Shown in pieces: positions 26,995 to 36,207 of a stretch of 64,000 nt of DNA. The notes below the pieces were generated by a model, which worked only from the letters and a program-made list of their open reading frames with translations, ran no database searches and had not been told where the DNA came from. How positions within the stretch are numbered: position 1 is the first letter of the stretch; each line of letters begins with the position of its first letter. Both the position numbers and the translations under genes were made by a program. The DNA comes from VRUE01 sp963812335 (GTDB lineage: Bacteria; Actinomycetota; Thermoleophilia; Solirubrobacterales; 70-9), in the NCBI GenBank assembly GCA_963812335.1, contig CAWEUU010000001.1, positions 82,463 through 146,462 on the forward strand. Direction: 5' to 3'.

Positions 26995-27984
26995 TCAGCC
27001 GTCCGGATAGGGCTGAATCGGAATCCCGTGGTCGGTCTCGCGCATCCCTAGCTCGTAGGCGGCGCCGGCGGGCAGCGAGAGCTGAAGCGGGGGCATCGCC
27101 GGGCGTTCGACGGTCAGCTCGAGGTCGGCGACCGAGCAGTTGATCGTGTTGTGCTCAGGCCCGTCGGGGTCGGCGTAGACCCAGCCGACGAAGTCCTTGC
27201 GCGGGGCGGCGACGCGACCGCGAACGACGATGTCCTTGCCGGGCAGGACGAACGAGCACTCGCCCGCCGAGGCCTCGACCGCCGCGCCGCGGATCCGGCC
27301 GAGGCCGCCGAGCCGATGCTGCTCGCCTTCCAGCGTCAGCATCCCCGCGGCAATCCACGGCGTCGTCCAGGGCCCGAGCTTGATCCGCGCCGCGCCACAG
27401 TCGAAGTAGGTGTCGGGCATGCCCTCGAAGCCGGTGCCCTCGAGCCAGACCCAACGCTCGGCGTGCTCGCTGCCCCAGTTGTGGCCGATCATCCCCGGCC
27501 AGGCGTCGAGCTCGATCGTCTCCCCGTCGATCTCGACCCTGCCGCTGAAGCGAGCGTCCGGGAAGGGCGCGACGAACTTCGTTTTCGGCAGGCGCGTCTC
27601 GTAGAGGCGCTCGGAAGGCAGGTACTGGCAGGGCTCCGCATCGCCGGTGAAGCTCAACTCCCAGGAGGCCGTGAGGGCGTCGCCGCCGACGGCTCCGCGC
27701 GCCCTGCCGGGGCCGATCTCGGCATCGGCGACGCGGATCCAGCCACCGTCGGGAACGGAGAGTTCGGCGCCCGGCACGGTGGCCTTGGTCGCCCGCGGCC
27801 CCTCCGCCTCGCGGTCGAACAACGTGAACCAGATCGAGGCGTTCGGCTCGACCCCGGGCCGCTTGTGCACCGTGTGCCGGATCCAGATCCCCTGCCCCCC
27901 GCCCGGCCGGCAGGCCTTGACGTAGAAGCTCTCGTAGTGACCCGCCTTGGCGGCGACCGCCGGGAACCTCGCACCCTGGTCCAT
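26995..27984 (-). CDS. CrtC/AttH-like beta-barrel protein, function unknown
   Basis: A 329-aa soluble protein with no signal peptide, rich in beta strands and aromatics. Motifs such as GHYESFYVKACRPGGGQGIW near residue 15 and WPGMIGHNWGSEHAERWVWL near 158 resemble the two-barrel fold of hydroxyneurosporene synthase (CrtC) and AttH-type hydrolase-like proteins. Assignment is by general pattern only. It lies two bases after the Fic stop and 27 bases before the aldehyde dehydrogenase start, all on the minus strand, so an operon Fic - barrel protein - aldehyde dehydrogenase is possible. Confidence 0.5.
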   Translation of the reverse strand: MDQGARFPAVAAKAGHYESFYVKACRPGGGQGIWIRHTVHKRPGVEPNASIWFTLFDREAEGPRATKATVPGAELSVPDGGWIRVADAEIGPGRARGAVGGDALTASWELSFTGDAEPCQYLPSERLYETRLPKTKFVAPFPDARFSGRVEIDGETIELDAWPGMIGHNWGSEHAERWVWLEGTGFEGMPDTYFDCGAARIKLGPWTTPWIAAGMLTLEGEQHRLGGLGRIRGAAVEASAGECSFVLPGKDIVVRGRVAAPRKDFVGWVYADPDGPEHNTINCSVADLELTVERPAMPPLQLSLPAGAAYELGMRETDHGIPIQPYPDG

Positions 27985-27986
27985 GG

Positions 27987-29147
27987 TCAGACCCTAGCCG
28001 TCCAGCCGAGCCGCTTGGCCCAAGCGCGGCTACCACCGTGTCGACGTACGGCTTCGTAGAGTGCAAGTCGTCCGGCTCGACGGAACTCCTCGACACTCGG
28101 CCAGACCTCGCGCTCTCCCCAGAGCTCGCGCAACTCGGACTCGATTCGCTCGTCGGTCCAGGTCCGTCTGCGACCGCGCCGCTCGGCGCCGGGTGACGAA
28201 CGCAGGCGGTAGCGCGCAGCTGCTCCTTCTCCCCTCTGCGCGACAAGCCGCTTCTCCTTGAGATCGCGCAGGTCGCGGCCCGCGGTGGCACGACTGACCT
28301 CCGCCAGGCGCTCGTAGTCGGCCCGGCGGAACTCGACGAGTGAATTGAGATTCAGCTGGACCAACGCTCGCTCCTGGCTCGTGCTGAGCTCGATACGAGC
28401 GCTCGTACCGAGCCCGATGGCCTGCAACTCGGCGATCCGAGCCGCAACCCGCTCGTACTCCTCGGCCAGGCCACCGAGGAAGTACTCGAGCCACCCGTTC
28501 ATGTTGAGGGTTTCGGCCCGCACGGAGCGCAACGCGGCGTAATAGGCGTTGCGGTCGTCGGCGTAGTAGCGCTCGAAGGAGAAGAGACGCCGTGAGATGA
28601 AGCCGAGCCGCATCAGGATCGCGGCGCTCAGCAAACGGGCAACGCGGCCGTTCCCGTCGGCGAAGGGGTGAATGTCGGTCAGGGCATAGTGAGCGACCCC
28701 GGCGATGACCGGAGGTGGAAAGTCGACCAGACGATCGTCGCGCTCCGCGACCCAGGCGCAGAGTCCAGCCATTCGATCGGGGACCTCCTCCGGAAGCGGC
28801 CCTTCATGCATCACCCTTCCCGTCGCGCGATCGACGACCAGAGCGGCGCCGTCGCGCCAGGCGCCCTCATGGAGGGGTTTGAAATGCGCGCTCTCATTGG
28901 AGCCCAGCCCCCGGGTCGTCCTTCCATGCAGTGCGAGGATCGTTTCCGGTGTGATCTCGATCCCACCCCGCTCCGACAGTTCGTCGAGGTAATGGAGGGC
29001 CTCGACGTAGTTGACCAACTCGATCTTCGCCCTGGTATCTGGATCGAGAGTTCCGTGTGCGGCTCGCCGGGCCTCGATCAACGGCAGCTCGTTTCCCTCT
29101 ATCAGCGTCGAGTAGTGAACGGTCTCCGCCAACGCCGAGGCTCGCAA
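27987..29147 (-). CDS. Fic family protein (AMPylator) with N-terminal inhibitory helix
   Basis: A Fic-domain protein. The catalytic loop HPFADGNGRVAR is at residues 160-171 of the 386-aa reading, and the inhibitory helix motif STLIEGN (S/TxxxEG/N) is at 13-19, so this is a class II self-inhibited enzyme. The C-terminal 130 residues hold a winged-helix-like region and a basic tail. Fic proteins transfer AMP to target hydroxyls. The only standard start is TTG at 29147, but protein-like sequence (FNRYTPEVTDRLARIAAARA) continues upstream in frame without ATG, GTG or TTG to a CTG at 29297 preceded by GAGGA; the true N-terminus may lie there. GC is lower than in neighbours, suggesting transfer. Confidence 0.85.
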   Translation of the reverse strand: MRASALAETVHYSTLIEGNELPLIEARRAAHGTLDPDTRAKIELVNYVEALHYLDELSERGGIEITPETILALHGRTTRGLGSNESAHFKPLHEGAWRDGAALVVDRATGRVMHEGPLPEEVPDRMAGLCAWVAERDDRLVDFPPPVIAGVAHYALTDIHPFADGNGRVARLLSAAILMRLGFISRRLFSFERYYADDRNAYYAALRSVRAETLNMNGWLEYFLGGLAEEYERVAARIAELQAIGLGTSARIELSTSQERALVQLNLNSLVEFRRADYERLAEVSRATAGRDLRDLKEKRLVAQRGEGAAARYRLRSSPGAERRGRRRTWTDERIESELRELWGEREVWPSVEEFRRAGRLALYEAVRRHGGSRAWAKRLGWTARV

Positions 29148-29346
29148 CTCATCCTCGGCCGCGGGGCGGATCTCTGAGGCCTCGACTCGGGCGCGGGCGG
29201 CAGCGATTCGAGCGAGCCGATCGGTGACCTCGGGGGTGTAGCGGTTGAAGTTGGCCTGAAGAGGGTGCTTGCCGATTAGGCAAAAATACCACTTCAGAGG
29301 GAAGTCCTCACAAATGGCTCTAGGATGAGGAAATCGACCGTTATTA

Positions 29347-29358
29347 TGCCTATAGGCA
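29347..29358. promoter_or_regulatory. Perfect 12-bp palindrome in the AT-rich Fic leader
   Basis: TGCCTATAGGCA lies in the 257-bp AT-rich stretch between ychF and the Fic gene. A related half-site, aggcaaaaata, recurs at 29278-29288, and aggcaaaaaaat is at 29354-29365. This is a candidate operator for Fic expression; the regulator is unknown. Nothing else is recognisable in this gap apart from the probable N-terminal extension of Fic. Confidence 0.35.
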
Positions 29359-29404
29359 AAAAAATCGGCTCACAAAACGCAAAAACGTTGTGGGCTGAGT
29401 GACG

Positions 29405-30478
29405 CTACACCTTGATCGTGATCACGTCGCCGTCCTCGACGACGTAGTCGCGGCCCTCGATCCGCAGCAGCCCCTTGTCGCGGGCGGGCGCGTAGCCGCC
29501 GCACTCGACCAGCTCGCGCCAGCCGACCGTCTCGGCTTTGACGAAGGCATCCTGGATCTCGCCGTGGATCGTGCCCGCCGCCTCCCAGGCGGTGGCGCCG
29601 CGGCGCAACGGCCGTGCCACCGCTTCCTTGTCCTCGCCGGCGGTGAAGAAGACGATCAGCTCGAGCAGTTCGTAGGCGGCGCGGACGAGGCGGGCCAGGC
29701 CGGAGCCCTCGACCCCGTAGGACTCGCGCATCTCCTCCGCTTCGGCCTGGTCGAGCTCGGCCAGCTCACCCTCGATCCGGGCGCTGACAGCGACCACGCC
29801 GGCGCCGATCTCGGCCGCGTGCTCGCGCACCGCGGGGGGCGCCTCGGCGTCGCCCTCGTCGACGTTGGCGACGTAGAGGATCGGCTTCGAGGTCAGCGCC
29901 TGCAGGTTGGCGGGGCCGTGCGCGGCGGCCTCGGGCACCGGCACCGAGCGTGCCGGCCTGCCGGCGGCGAGCGCCGCGACCACCTGCTCCAGCCAGTCGC
30001 GCTCGGCGATCGCGTCGGCGTCGCCCGACTTGGCCCCCTTGCTCACCCGGTGCAGCCGGCGCTCTGCCTGCTCGTAGTCGGAGAGGACCAGCTCGGTCTC
30101 GATCGTCTCGATGTCGGCGAGCGGATCAACGCGGCCGTCGGGGTGGGGCACGCCGGAGTCGGCGTGGCAGCGGACGACGTGGCAGATCGCGTCGGTCTCA
30201 CGGATCGAGGCGAGGAACTGGTTGCCGAGCCCCTCGCCCTCGGAGGCGCCCTTGACCAGGCCGGCGATGTCGTGGAATGAGATCGTCGCCGGCACCAGCT
30301 CCGAGCTGCCGACCGTCTCCCCCACCTTTGCCAGCCGCTCGTCGGGCACCTGGGCGATCGCCACGTTGGGCTCGATCGTCGTGAACGGGTAGTCGCCGGT
30401 CTGCGCGCCGCCCTTGGTCAGGGCGTTGAAGAGGGTCGACTTGCCCGCGTTGGGCAGGCCGACGATCCCGACCTTCAT
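29405..30478 (-). CDS. ychF: Ribosome-binding GTPase/ATPase YchF
   Basis: A 357-aa Obg-related P-loop protein. GLPNAGKSTLFNAL is at residues 7-20, DYPFTTIEPNVA is the switch I region, and HDIAGLVKGASEGEGLGNQFL is the G3 region. A helical insertion and a C-terminal TGS domain (VFFTAGEDKEAVARPLRRGAT ... GRDYVVEDGDVITIKV) follow. YchF binds ribosomes and prefers ATP. The ATG at 30478 overlaps the stop of the PAP2 frame by 4 bases, so the two were co-translated. Confidence 0.95.
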   Translation of the reverse strand: MKVGIVGLPNAGKSTLFNALTKGGAQTGDYPFTTIEPNVAIAQVPDERLAKVGETVGSSELVPATISFHDIAGLVKGASEGEGLGNQFLASIRETDAICHVVRCHADSGVPHPDGRVDPLADIETIETELVLSDYEQAERRLHRVSKGAKSGDADAIAERDWLEQVVAALAAGRPARSVPVPEAAAHGPANLQALTSKPILYVANVDEGDAEAPPAVREHAAEIGAGVVAVSARIEGELAELDQAEAEEMRESYGVEGSGLARLVRAAYELLELIVFFTAGEDKEAVARPLRRGATAWEAAGTIHGEIQDAFVKAETVGWRELVECGGYAPARDKGLLRIEGRDYVVEDGDVITIKV

Positions 30479-31033
30479 GAGGCGCCGCCCCTCGGCGCAT
30501 TCGAGAGGGGCACGATCAAGCCGAGCAGGACGCCGAGCGCGGCGCCGGCGAGGACATCGGACGGGTAGTGCATCCCGAGGTAGGGACGGCCGAGGGCCAG
30601 GGCGATCGCCAGCAGCGAAGGCGAGCGGCCCCGAGCGGCTCGACCCGCGCCATCGCCGTCGCCACGGCAAACGATGACGTCGCGTGCGCCGAGGGAAAGC
30701 TCAGCGAGCTCGGCGCGCCGCCGAGCGGCGGCAGCCCCTCCAACACCGGCCGCGGCCGCTGACGATCGCCTTGACCACGTAGTTGAGCGCGATCGCGACC
30801 GGCCCGAGCGACGCGCAGACGATCCACGCTTCGCGGTTGGACCCGTCGACGATCGCCAACAGAGCGCCAAGCGCGAACCAGATCGCCCCGTTGTTCCCGG
30901 CCTTGCCAAGCGCTTGGCAAGGCGCTCGACTGTTCCCGGTCGCTGTGGCCGGAGGTCCGCAGTCAGGCGCAATCAGGGTCGCAAGGTCGGGCATTCGACA
31001 TGCAGCGGCCGCAGCGATCAATCCGGATGCCAT
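30475..31033 (-). pseudogene. PAP2-family phosphatase, broken by two single-base frame changes
   Basis: Three overlapping frames each carry part of a type 2 phosphatidic acid phosphatase. Frame 1 (from 31033) has GNNGAIWFALGALLAIVDG and LNYVVKAIVSGR. Frame 2 holds SLSFPSAHATSSFAVATAM with the catalytic PSAH. Frame 3 holds GRPYLGMHYPSDVLAGAALG with the last active-site His. Joining them needs one missing base near 30735 and one near 30630. All motifs are otherwise perfect, so these are either very recent mutations or sequencing errors. A 22-bp perfect palindrome lies at 30901-30922 within the N-terminal part. The last frame overlaps the ychF start (ATGA). Its ATG at 31033 shares the tetramer CATG with the divergent BtrH-like start. 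Confidence 0.7.
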
Positions 31034-31955
31034 GCCCTTCGTCCCCGGCTACGTCCACACCCCCGGCCACCACTGCGGCTCGACCGCGCTGCGCAACCTG
31101 CTCGCCTTCCACGGCACCGAGATCAGCGAGGAGATGGCCTTCGGCCTCGGCGCGGGCGCCTGCTTCTACTACGTGACGATCGAGGACGCCTCACCGACCC
31201 GCTGGTTCAACGGCCGCACCGCCCGCCTCGAGGAGAACTTCGACCGGCTGACCGGAGCGGCGCTGGAGCTGCGCACCTTCGAGCCCGGCGACGAAGGCGC
31301 CTGGAGCGCCGCCCGCGCCGAGGTCGACGCCGGCCGGCCGGCGCTGCTGCTCACCGACCTCTACCACCTCGACCACTACGGCAACTCGGCTCACTTCCCC
31401 GGCCACGCCGTCGTGCTGGCCGGCTACGACGAGGAGCTGGCCCACCTCTCCGACACCGGCTTCGAGGGGCTGCAGACGACGCGGCTGGAGAACCTCGATC
31501 GCGCCCGCCACAGCGACCATCCCGCCTACCCGCTCGCCGGGCACATGTTCACGGCGAGCGGCGAGGTCTCCGGCGAGCGCCTGCGCGAGGCGGTGCCGGC
31601 GGCGATCGAGGCTGCGGCGCGGGCGATGCTCGAGCCCGAGTTCCCCGGCTTCTCCGGCCTCGACGCCGTGCGGCGGCTCGCGGAAGAGGCCGGCGCCTGG
31701 CCCGAGGCCGCCGCCGACTGGCAGTGGTGCGCGCGCTTCGGCTACCAGGTGATCGAGCGCCGCGGCACCGGCGGCGGCGCCTTCAGGGCGATGTACTCGC
31801 GCTTCCTCCAGCAGGCGGGGCGGCCCGAGGCGCCGCTCGCCGCCGAGGCCGCCGCGCCTGGACCGAGCTGGCCGAGGCGTTCCGCGCCGCCAGCGAGCGC
31901 GATGACCCCGATCCCGCTCTCTGGGCCCGGATCGACACAGCGGCCAATCGCGTAG
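31032..31955 (+). CDS. BtrH N-terminal-domain protein (butirosin BtrH-like / DUF4872)
   Basis: A 307-aa cysteine-protease-like acyltransferase family member. The N-terminal HHCGSTALRNLLAFHG motif (Cys near residue 15) and NSAHFPGHAVVLAGYDEE near 124 form the Cys/His pair of the papain-like BtrH fold. A helical C-terminal domain follows. BtrH moves an acyl chain onto aminoglycosides in butirosin synthesis, but most homologues have no known substrate. Beyond about 31855 the reading becomes Pro/Ser-rich and unlike the rest; the neighbouring frame continues a sensible helix (WTELAEAFRAASERDDPDP) to 31999. A one-base indel near 31855 has probably displaced the true C-terminus. Confidence 0.75.
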   Translation: MPFVPGYVHTPGHHCGSTALRNLLAFHGTEISEEMAFGLGAGACFYYVTIEDASPTRWFNGRTARLEENFDRLTGAALELRTFEPGDEGAWSAARAEVDAGRPALLLTDLYHLDHYGNSAHFPGHAVVLAGYDEELAHLSDTGFEGLQTTRLENLDRARHSDHPAYPLAGHMFTASGEVSGERLREAVPAAIEAAARAMLEPEFPGFSGLDAVRRLAEEAGAWPEAAADWQWCARFGYQVIERRGTGGGAFRAMYSRFLQQAGRPEAPLAAEAAAPGPSWPRRSAPPASAMTPIPLSGPGSTQRPIA

Positions 31956-32101
31956 CCACAGCCGAGGAGCGCCTCTGGAGCGCGTTGGCCATTCCGTAGT
32001 TATCCCCGATGGAGCGGGTTGACCCGATGGTGTACCGTTTTCAACTGCGGGAGGCGGGTAGTCCGTTGACTGGGTAATCCGTCTCAGAGGAGAGGTCTCA
32101 T

Positions 32102-34970
32102 ATGGGAAGCAAGCGTGGTCCGGTCGGGCTGCTCGCGCTCGTCGCCGCATTCTTCGTTTTCGCATTCGGCGCCTCGCCTGCGAAGGCCGACGTTCGGCAT
32201 CGCTGAATGGCAAGCGTTGACGTGCAGCCGAAAACGTCGACATGCCGGAAGAATTTGGCGAGGATGCGCACTCGGCTTCTCCGCCGATGTCGACCCGACC
32301 GGCGAACAGTGCACCGAAGCAACCGCCGGGAAATGGTTCACCCAGGCCGCGGGGCACCCGCACTTCGGGATCACCGACTTCACCCTGAACACCCTCGGCG
32401 GCTCCCGAGGCTTCCCCGACGGCTTCGTCAAAGACATCGTCGTCGACACGCCCGAAGGCCTGGGCGTCAACCCGGAGGCGACGCCGCCAAGTGCACCGTC
32501 GAAGAGCTGAACGCAGAACCCGAACCTCCAGCCTGCTCGCCGAAGCCTCCCTCGTCGGGTTCAACTACTTCACGATCGCGCGTCGGATCGCCCCTGACCG
32601 GATGCGACAACGAAGCCCCTCCGATCGTGCCCGACAAATGCGCAGTTGCCCGAGTCGAAACTTCCGGTCTTCAACGTTGTCCCGTTCGACGGGGTGCCGT
32701 CGATGGTCGGCTTCCCGACCACGACCCGGGAGAACCGACGATCATCGTCGGCGATCTGGACCCCGGGGACCAGCACGTCAGGTTCACGATCAGCGACATC
32801 CACGCCCCCGACGCGAACCGAACATCCGCCGATCATCGGCTCGCGGCTCGTCTTCCTCGGGAACGCGCTCCGTTCGGCAACGGCACCTACCTGACGATGC
32901 CGAGCAACTGCGCCGGCGGACAGACCTCGGTCCTTCACGTCGACTCCCATAACGGCGCCGAAGACCCGGCCAGCTACACCACGGCAGTGGGGCCGACGAA
33001 TGCGAGTCGGCGCCGTTCGACGTCGAGCTCGGACGCCACCTCGAGCGGCTCGACGGACTCGCCGGAACCGGCCACGGTCGACGTGCAAATGCCGACCCAG
33101 CTCGAACCGGAAACCCGACGCCAACTCGCACCTGCTGACCGCGAAGGTGACGCTGCCGGAGGGCGCCGGTATCAACCCGTCGCTGGCCAACGGGCTCGAC
33201 GCCTGCACCGACGCGCAGTTCAAGAAAGGCACGGACGACCCGATCGAGTGTCCCGGCCGCCTCGCGGATCGGCTCGATCGAAGTCGAAACGCACGGCGCT
33301 CGACCAGGATCTTGGCGGCGACCTCTACGTCGGCCAGCCGCTCAGCAACAACCCCAGCTCGGGTGAACAGTTCCGCGATCTTCCTGCATGCCTTCAACGA
33401 CCGCTACGGCGTCAACGTACGGCTGGTCGGCAACGTGTTCCCGAACCTCGACACCGGCCAGCTGACGGTGGTCGTGCCGAACAACCCGCAGGCGCCGTTC
33501 AGCTCGTTCAAGGTCAACGTCGACGGCGGGCCGCAGGGCGCGCTGACGACGCCCGACACCTGCGGGCCGCACACGACCACGGCGCAGTTCACTCCATGGT
33601 CGCGACCGGGCGAAGAAGTGCCGCCGCAGAGCGGCAACCCGCAGTTCAGCCTGACCACCCTGCCGACCGGCGGCCCATGCCCGGCGACGCTCGCCGACCG
33701 ACCGCTCGACCCCTACTACGCCTCTGCCCCCGAGAACTACAAGGCGGGCCAGTTCACGCCGTTCAGGCTTGACCTAGTTCGCCAGAACGGCAACCAGGAG
33801 GTCAAGCGGATCGACGCCAACCTGCCCCCGGGCATGGTCGCCAAGCTGCGCGGCCTCGAGTACTGCCCGCAGGACAACATCGACGGCGCCGGAACGCGCT
33901 CCGGCACCAGCGTGATCGCCGACCCGGCCTGCCCGAACAGCAGCTGGCTCGGCACGGCGGATATCGGGGCGGGCTCGGGTTCCCCGTACAACGTCACCGG
34001 CAACGCCTACCTCGCCGGCCCCTACAAGGGCGCTCCGGTCAGCATGGTGTTCATCACGCCGGCCGTCGCCGGGCCGTTCGACCTCGGCAACGTGGTCGTG
34101 CGCGTGGCCCTGAACGTGGACCCGGAAACCGCCGAAGTGCACGCGGTCTCCGATCCGATCCCGAACGTGTTCGGCGGAGTGAAGCTCGACATCCGGACGA
34201 TTCGCCTCTTTGTCACCCGGACGAACTTCACCACCAACCCGACCACGTGTCGCGAACCGCTGCCGATCAAAACCAGCGTCTTCGGCGGCGGGGGCAACCC
34301 GGCCGACGCAAGCGCCTGGCAGGAGATCTCGAAAACCGAGGGCCTGCAGTTCGGGGCCTGCCGCAAACTCGGCTTCAAGCCGAAGTTCTACGCACGGATA
34401 TTCGGTGGCAAGAACCAGACCAAGCGAGGCCAGAACCCGAAGTTCCGGGCGATCCTCAAGGCCCGTAACGGCGACGCCAACCTGCGACGGGCGGCGTTCA
34501 TCCTGCCGCGGGCGACGATCCTCGATCAGAGTCACATCAAGACGATCTGCACGAGGGTCCAACTGGCCGCGAACAACTGCCCGAAGAACTCGATCTACGG
34601 CAACGCGAGGGCGACCTCGCCGCTGCTGGACGGCGTGCTCAAGGGCCCGGTCTACCTGACCTCATCCAGCAACGAACTGCCGGACCTGCTGGTCGACCTC
34701 AAGGGCCAGGTGCCGATCCGGCTGCGCGGCGTGATCAGCGGCAAAAACGCCCGCCTCAAGACCGTGTTCAACGGCACGCCCGACGTGGCGGTGGACAAGT
34801 TCATCCTGACGATGAAGGGCGGAAGCAAGGGGCTGCTGATCAACTCGCGCAACCTCTGCTCGAGCCGCACCAGCGGCTTCCTCAACCTGCTGGCACAGAA
34901 CAGCCGGCGGGAAAGGAACAAGAACCTGCGGCTCAACATCCCCGCCTGCCGCGGCGGCAACAACAACTAG
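32102..34970 (+). pseudogene. Large secreted protein with many frame breaks in its 5' half
   Basis: The ATG at 32102 follows a strong ribosome site (aggagagg) and starts a clean signal peptide (GLLALVAAFFVFAFGA) that stops after 34 codons. The rest of the protein is present but spread over all three frames: GIAEWQALTC, then ENVDMPEEFGEDA, then FSADVDPTGEQCTEATAGKW, then KCTVEELNAE, SLVGFNYFTIA, KLPVFNVVPFDGVPSMVGF, EPTIIVGDLDPGDQHVRF, FGNGTYLTMPSNCAGG, SHLLTAKVTLPEGAGINPSL and more. From about 33370 a single frame runs intact to 34970 (VNVRLVGNVFPNLDTG ... LNIPACRGGNNN). The family, with paired Cys and repeated beta modules, resembles large secreted proteins of Solirubrobacterales; function unknown. 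At least 12 frame switches in 1.2 kb with almost no other damage point to sequence error or very recent decay. Confidence 0.7.
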
Positions 34971-34985
34971 GCGGAGCGAGCGACA

Positions 34986-35020
34986 CGCGCCGGGGCGGGA
35001 CTCCCACCCGCCCCGGCGCG
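34986..35020 (+). terminator. Strong GC hairpin after the secreted protein gene
   Basis: cgcgccggggcggg (34986-34999) and cccgccccggcgcg (35007-35020) pair perfectly over 14 bp with a 7-base loop, 16 bases after the stop codon. No U-tract follows, as is common in high-GC actinobacteria. It also lies at the 3' end of the convergent Fic gene. Confidence 0.75.
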
Positions 35021-35032
35021 GTCGCCCTCAGC

Positions 35033-36088
35033 TCAGAAGTCGTCGCGCAGGCGTCGCCAGCGTGCTCCCCGGCCGATCCCCTCACGTTCGATTACACCCT
35101 GATCGCGAAGCTCGCGAAGGATCCTGCCGATATGAACGTCGCTGACGTTCGGCGCCACGTCGCGAATGTCAGAGATGGAGAAAACGTCGCTGACGTTGGT
35201 GCGGACGAACCGCCGCACCGCCTCGGTCTTGCTGCCCCTCGAAGCCACCGTCTCAGTCCGCCGCTCGAAATCGCGATAGGCACCGATCATGACGCCGAGA
35301 AAGTACTCCAGCCAGGGCTGAAGATCGTGCCTGCCCTCGTGCCAACCAACCGTCGATCTGGCCAGCGATTCGTAGTAGGTCTCGCGCGACTCGTTGATCA
35401 GCTTCTCCCAGCTGACGTAACGCCCGACATCATGCCCGCAGTGATAGAGAAGCAGCGAAGTGGCAAGACGCGACATGCGGCCATTGCCATCTTGAAACGG
35501 GTGGATCATCAGAAAATCGAAGACCCAGGCTGCTAGAAGCAGTAACCGATTGTATCCGGCCAGATTCCACGCCCGGTCGAAGCGCTCGAACAGCTCGCCC
35601 ATCGACCTCGGCGTATCTGCTGCTTTCACTGGCCGAAACCTGACCACGACCGTGCCGTCGGGATGCGTTTCGGTGACCTCGTTCTCGCCCCGCTTGTATT
35701 GACCCGCCGGCGCGTCGGTCACCGAGTAGAGCCAACCGTGGAACTGCAGGAGGACGTTCTCCTTGAAGGGAATATTGGACGAATTCGTGTGGATCTCGTT
35801 GAGCACGATGCGATAGCCGACGATTTCGGCTTCGGATCGATTCTTCGGCGTGGTTTTCTCGAGCGCCAGTTCCCGCACGCGCTTCGATGGCGCCCTGATG
35901 TTCTCGATCGCGTTCGAGGCCTCCACGCTCTGCACGACGGCTACGTCATGCAAGGTCTCGAGAACCATCGGATTCTGGCGGCGAAATACTTCCTGTCTCC
36001 CCCTGGACGCTTCGATGGCGGCCATGGCATTGAGGATGTTTGCCGGCTGCAGGTCGAGATGCCGATCTAAATCGCGAAACGTTTGCAC
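35033..36088 (-). CDS. Fic family protein (AMPylator) with C-terminal winged helix
   Basis: A 351-aa Fic protein. The catalytic motif HPFQDGNGRMSR is at residues 196-207; the inhibitory SNAIEN is at 58-63, so it is class II. The layout QNPMVLETLHDVAVVQSVEA, IENIRAPSKRV and GQYKRGENEV is that of the DUF4172/Fic_N-type adenylyltransferases. The C-terminal 70 residues (DVFSISDIRDVAPNVSDVHI) form a winged helix suitable for DNA binding, so the protein may control its own promoter. Base composition is markedly less GC-rich than the neighbours, and the 107-bp leader is AT-rich, suggesting horizontal transfer. Its 3' end faces the secreted-protein terminator. Confidence 0.9.
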   Translation of the reverse strand: MQTFRDLDRHLDLQPANILNAMAAIEASRGRQEVFRRQNPMVLETLHDVAVVQSVEASNAIENIRAPSKRVRELALEKTTPKNRSEAEIVGYRIVLNEIHTNSSNIPFKENVLLQFHGWLYSVTDAPAGQYKRGENEVTETHPDGTVVVRFRPVKAADTPRSMGELFERFDRAWNLAGYNRLLLLAAWVFDFLMIHPFQDGNGRMSRLATSLLLYHCGHDVGRYVSWEKLINESRETYYESLARSTVGWHEGRHDLQPWLEYFLGVMIGAYRDFERRTETVASRGSKTEAVRRFVRTNVSDVFSISDIRDVAPNVSDVHIGRILRELRDQGVIEREGIGRGARWRRLRDDF

Positions 36089-36097
36089 AGCACAAAC

Positions 36098-36207
36098 CCT
36101 ATCTCATGCGTCTAAAGCAGATCATTAGAGGCTCTATGAGAGGGTTTTCTCTGACGCAATACCTATCTAACTCACGATAATCCTATCTTATCGGCTTATT
36201 TGATAGG
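36098..36207 (-). promoter_or_regulatory. AT-rich Fic leader with repeated CCTATCT and inverted repeats
   Basis: CCTATCT occurs three times (36098-36104, 36162-36168, 36182-36188). cgataa-N7-ttatcg (36175-36193) and cctatc-N14-gatagg (36182-36207) are inverted repeats overlapping the last copy. The stretch precedes the Fic start at 36088 and overlaps the 3' end of the methyltransferase gene. It is a candidate operator region, possibly bound by the Fic winged helix. Confidence 0.4.

Noticed and set aside
30901..30922. 22-bp perfect palindrome in PAP2 as another mobile element
   Set aside because: It has no loop, no sequence likeness to the other families, and lies in a region with uncertain sequence; noted in the PAP2 entry only.
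32102..33370. Several overlapping small genes on the plus strand
   Set aside because: Their readings join in order into one secreted protein when frames are switched, so they are pieces of one broken gene.
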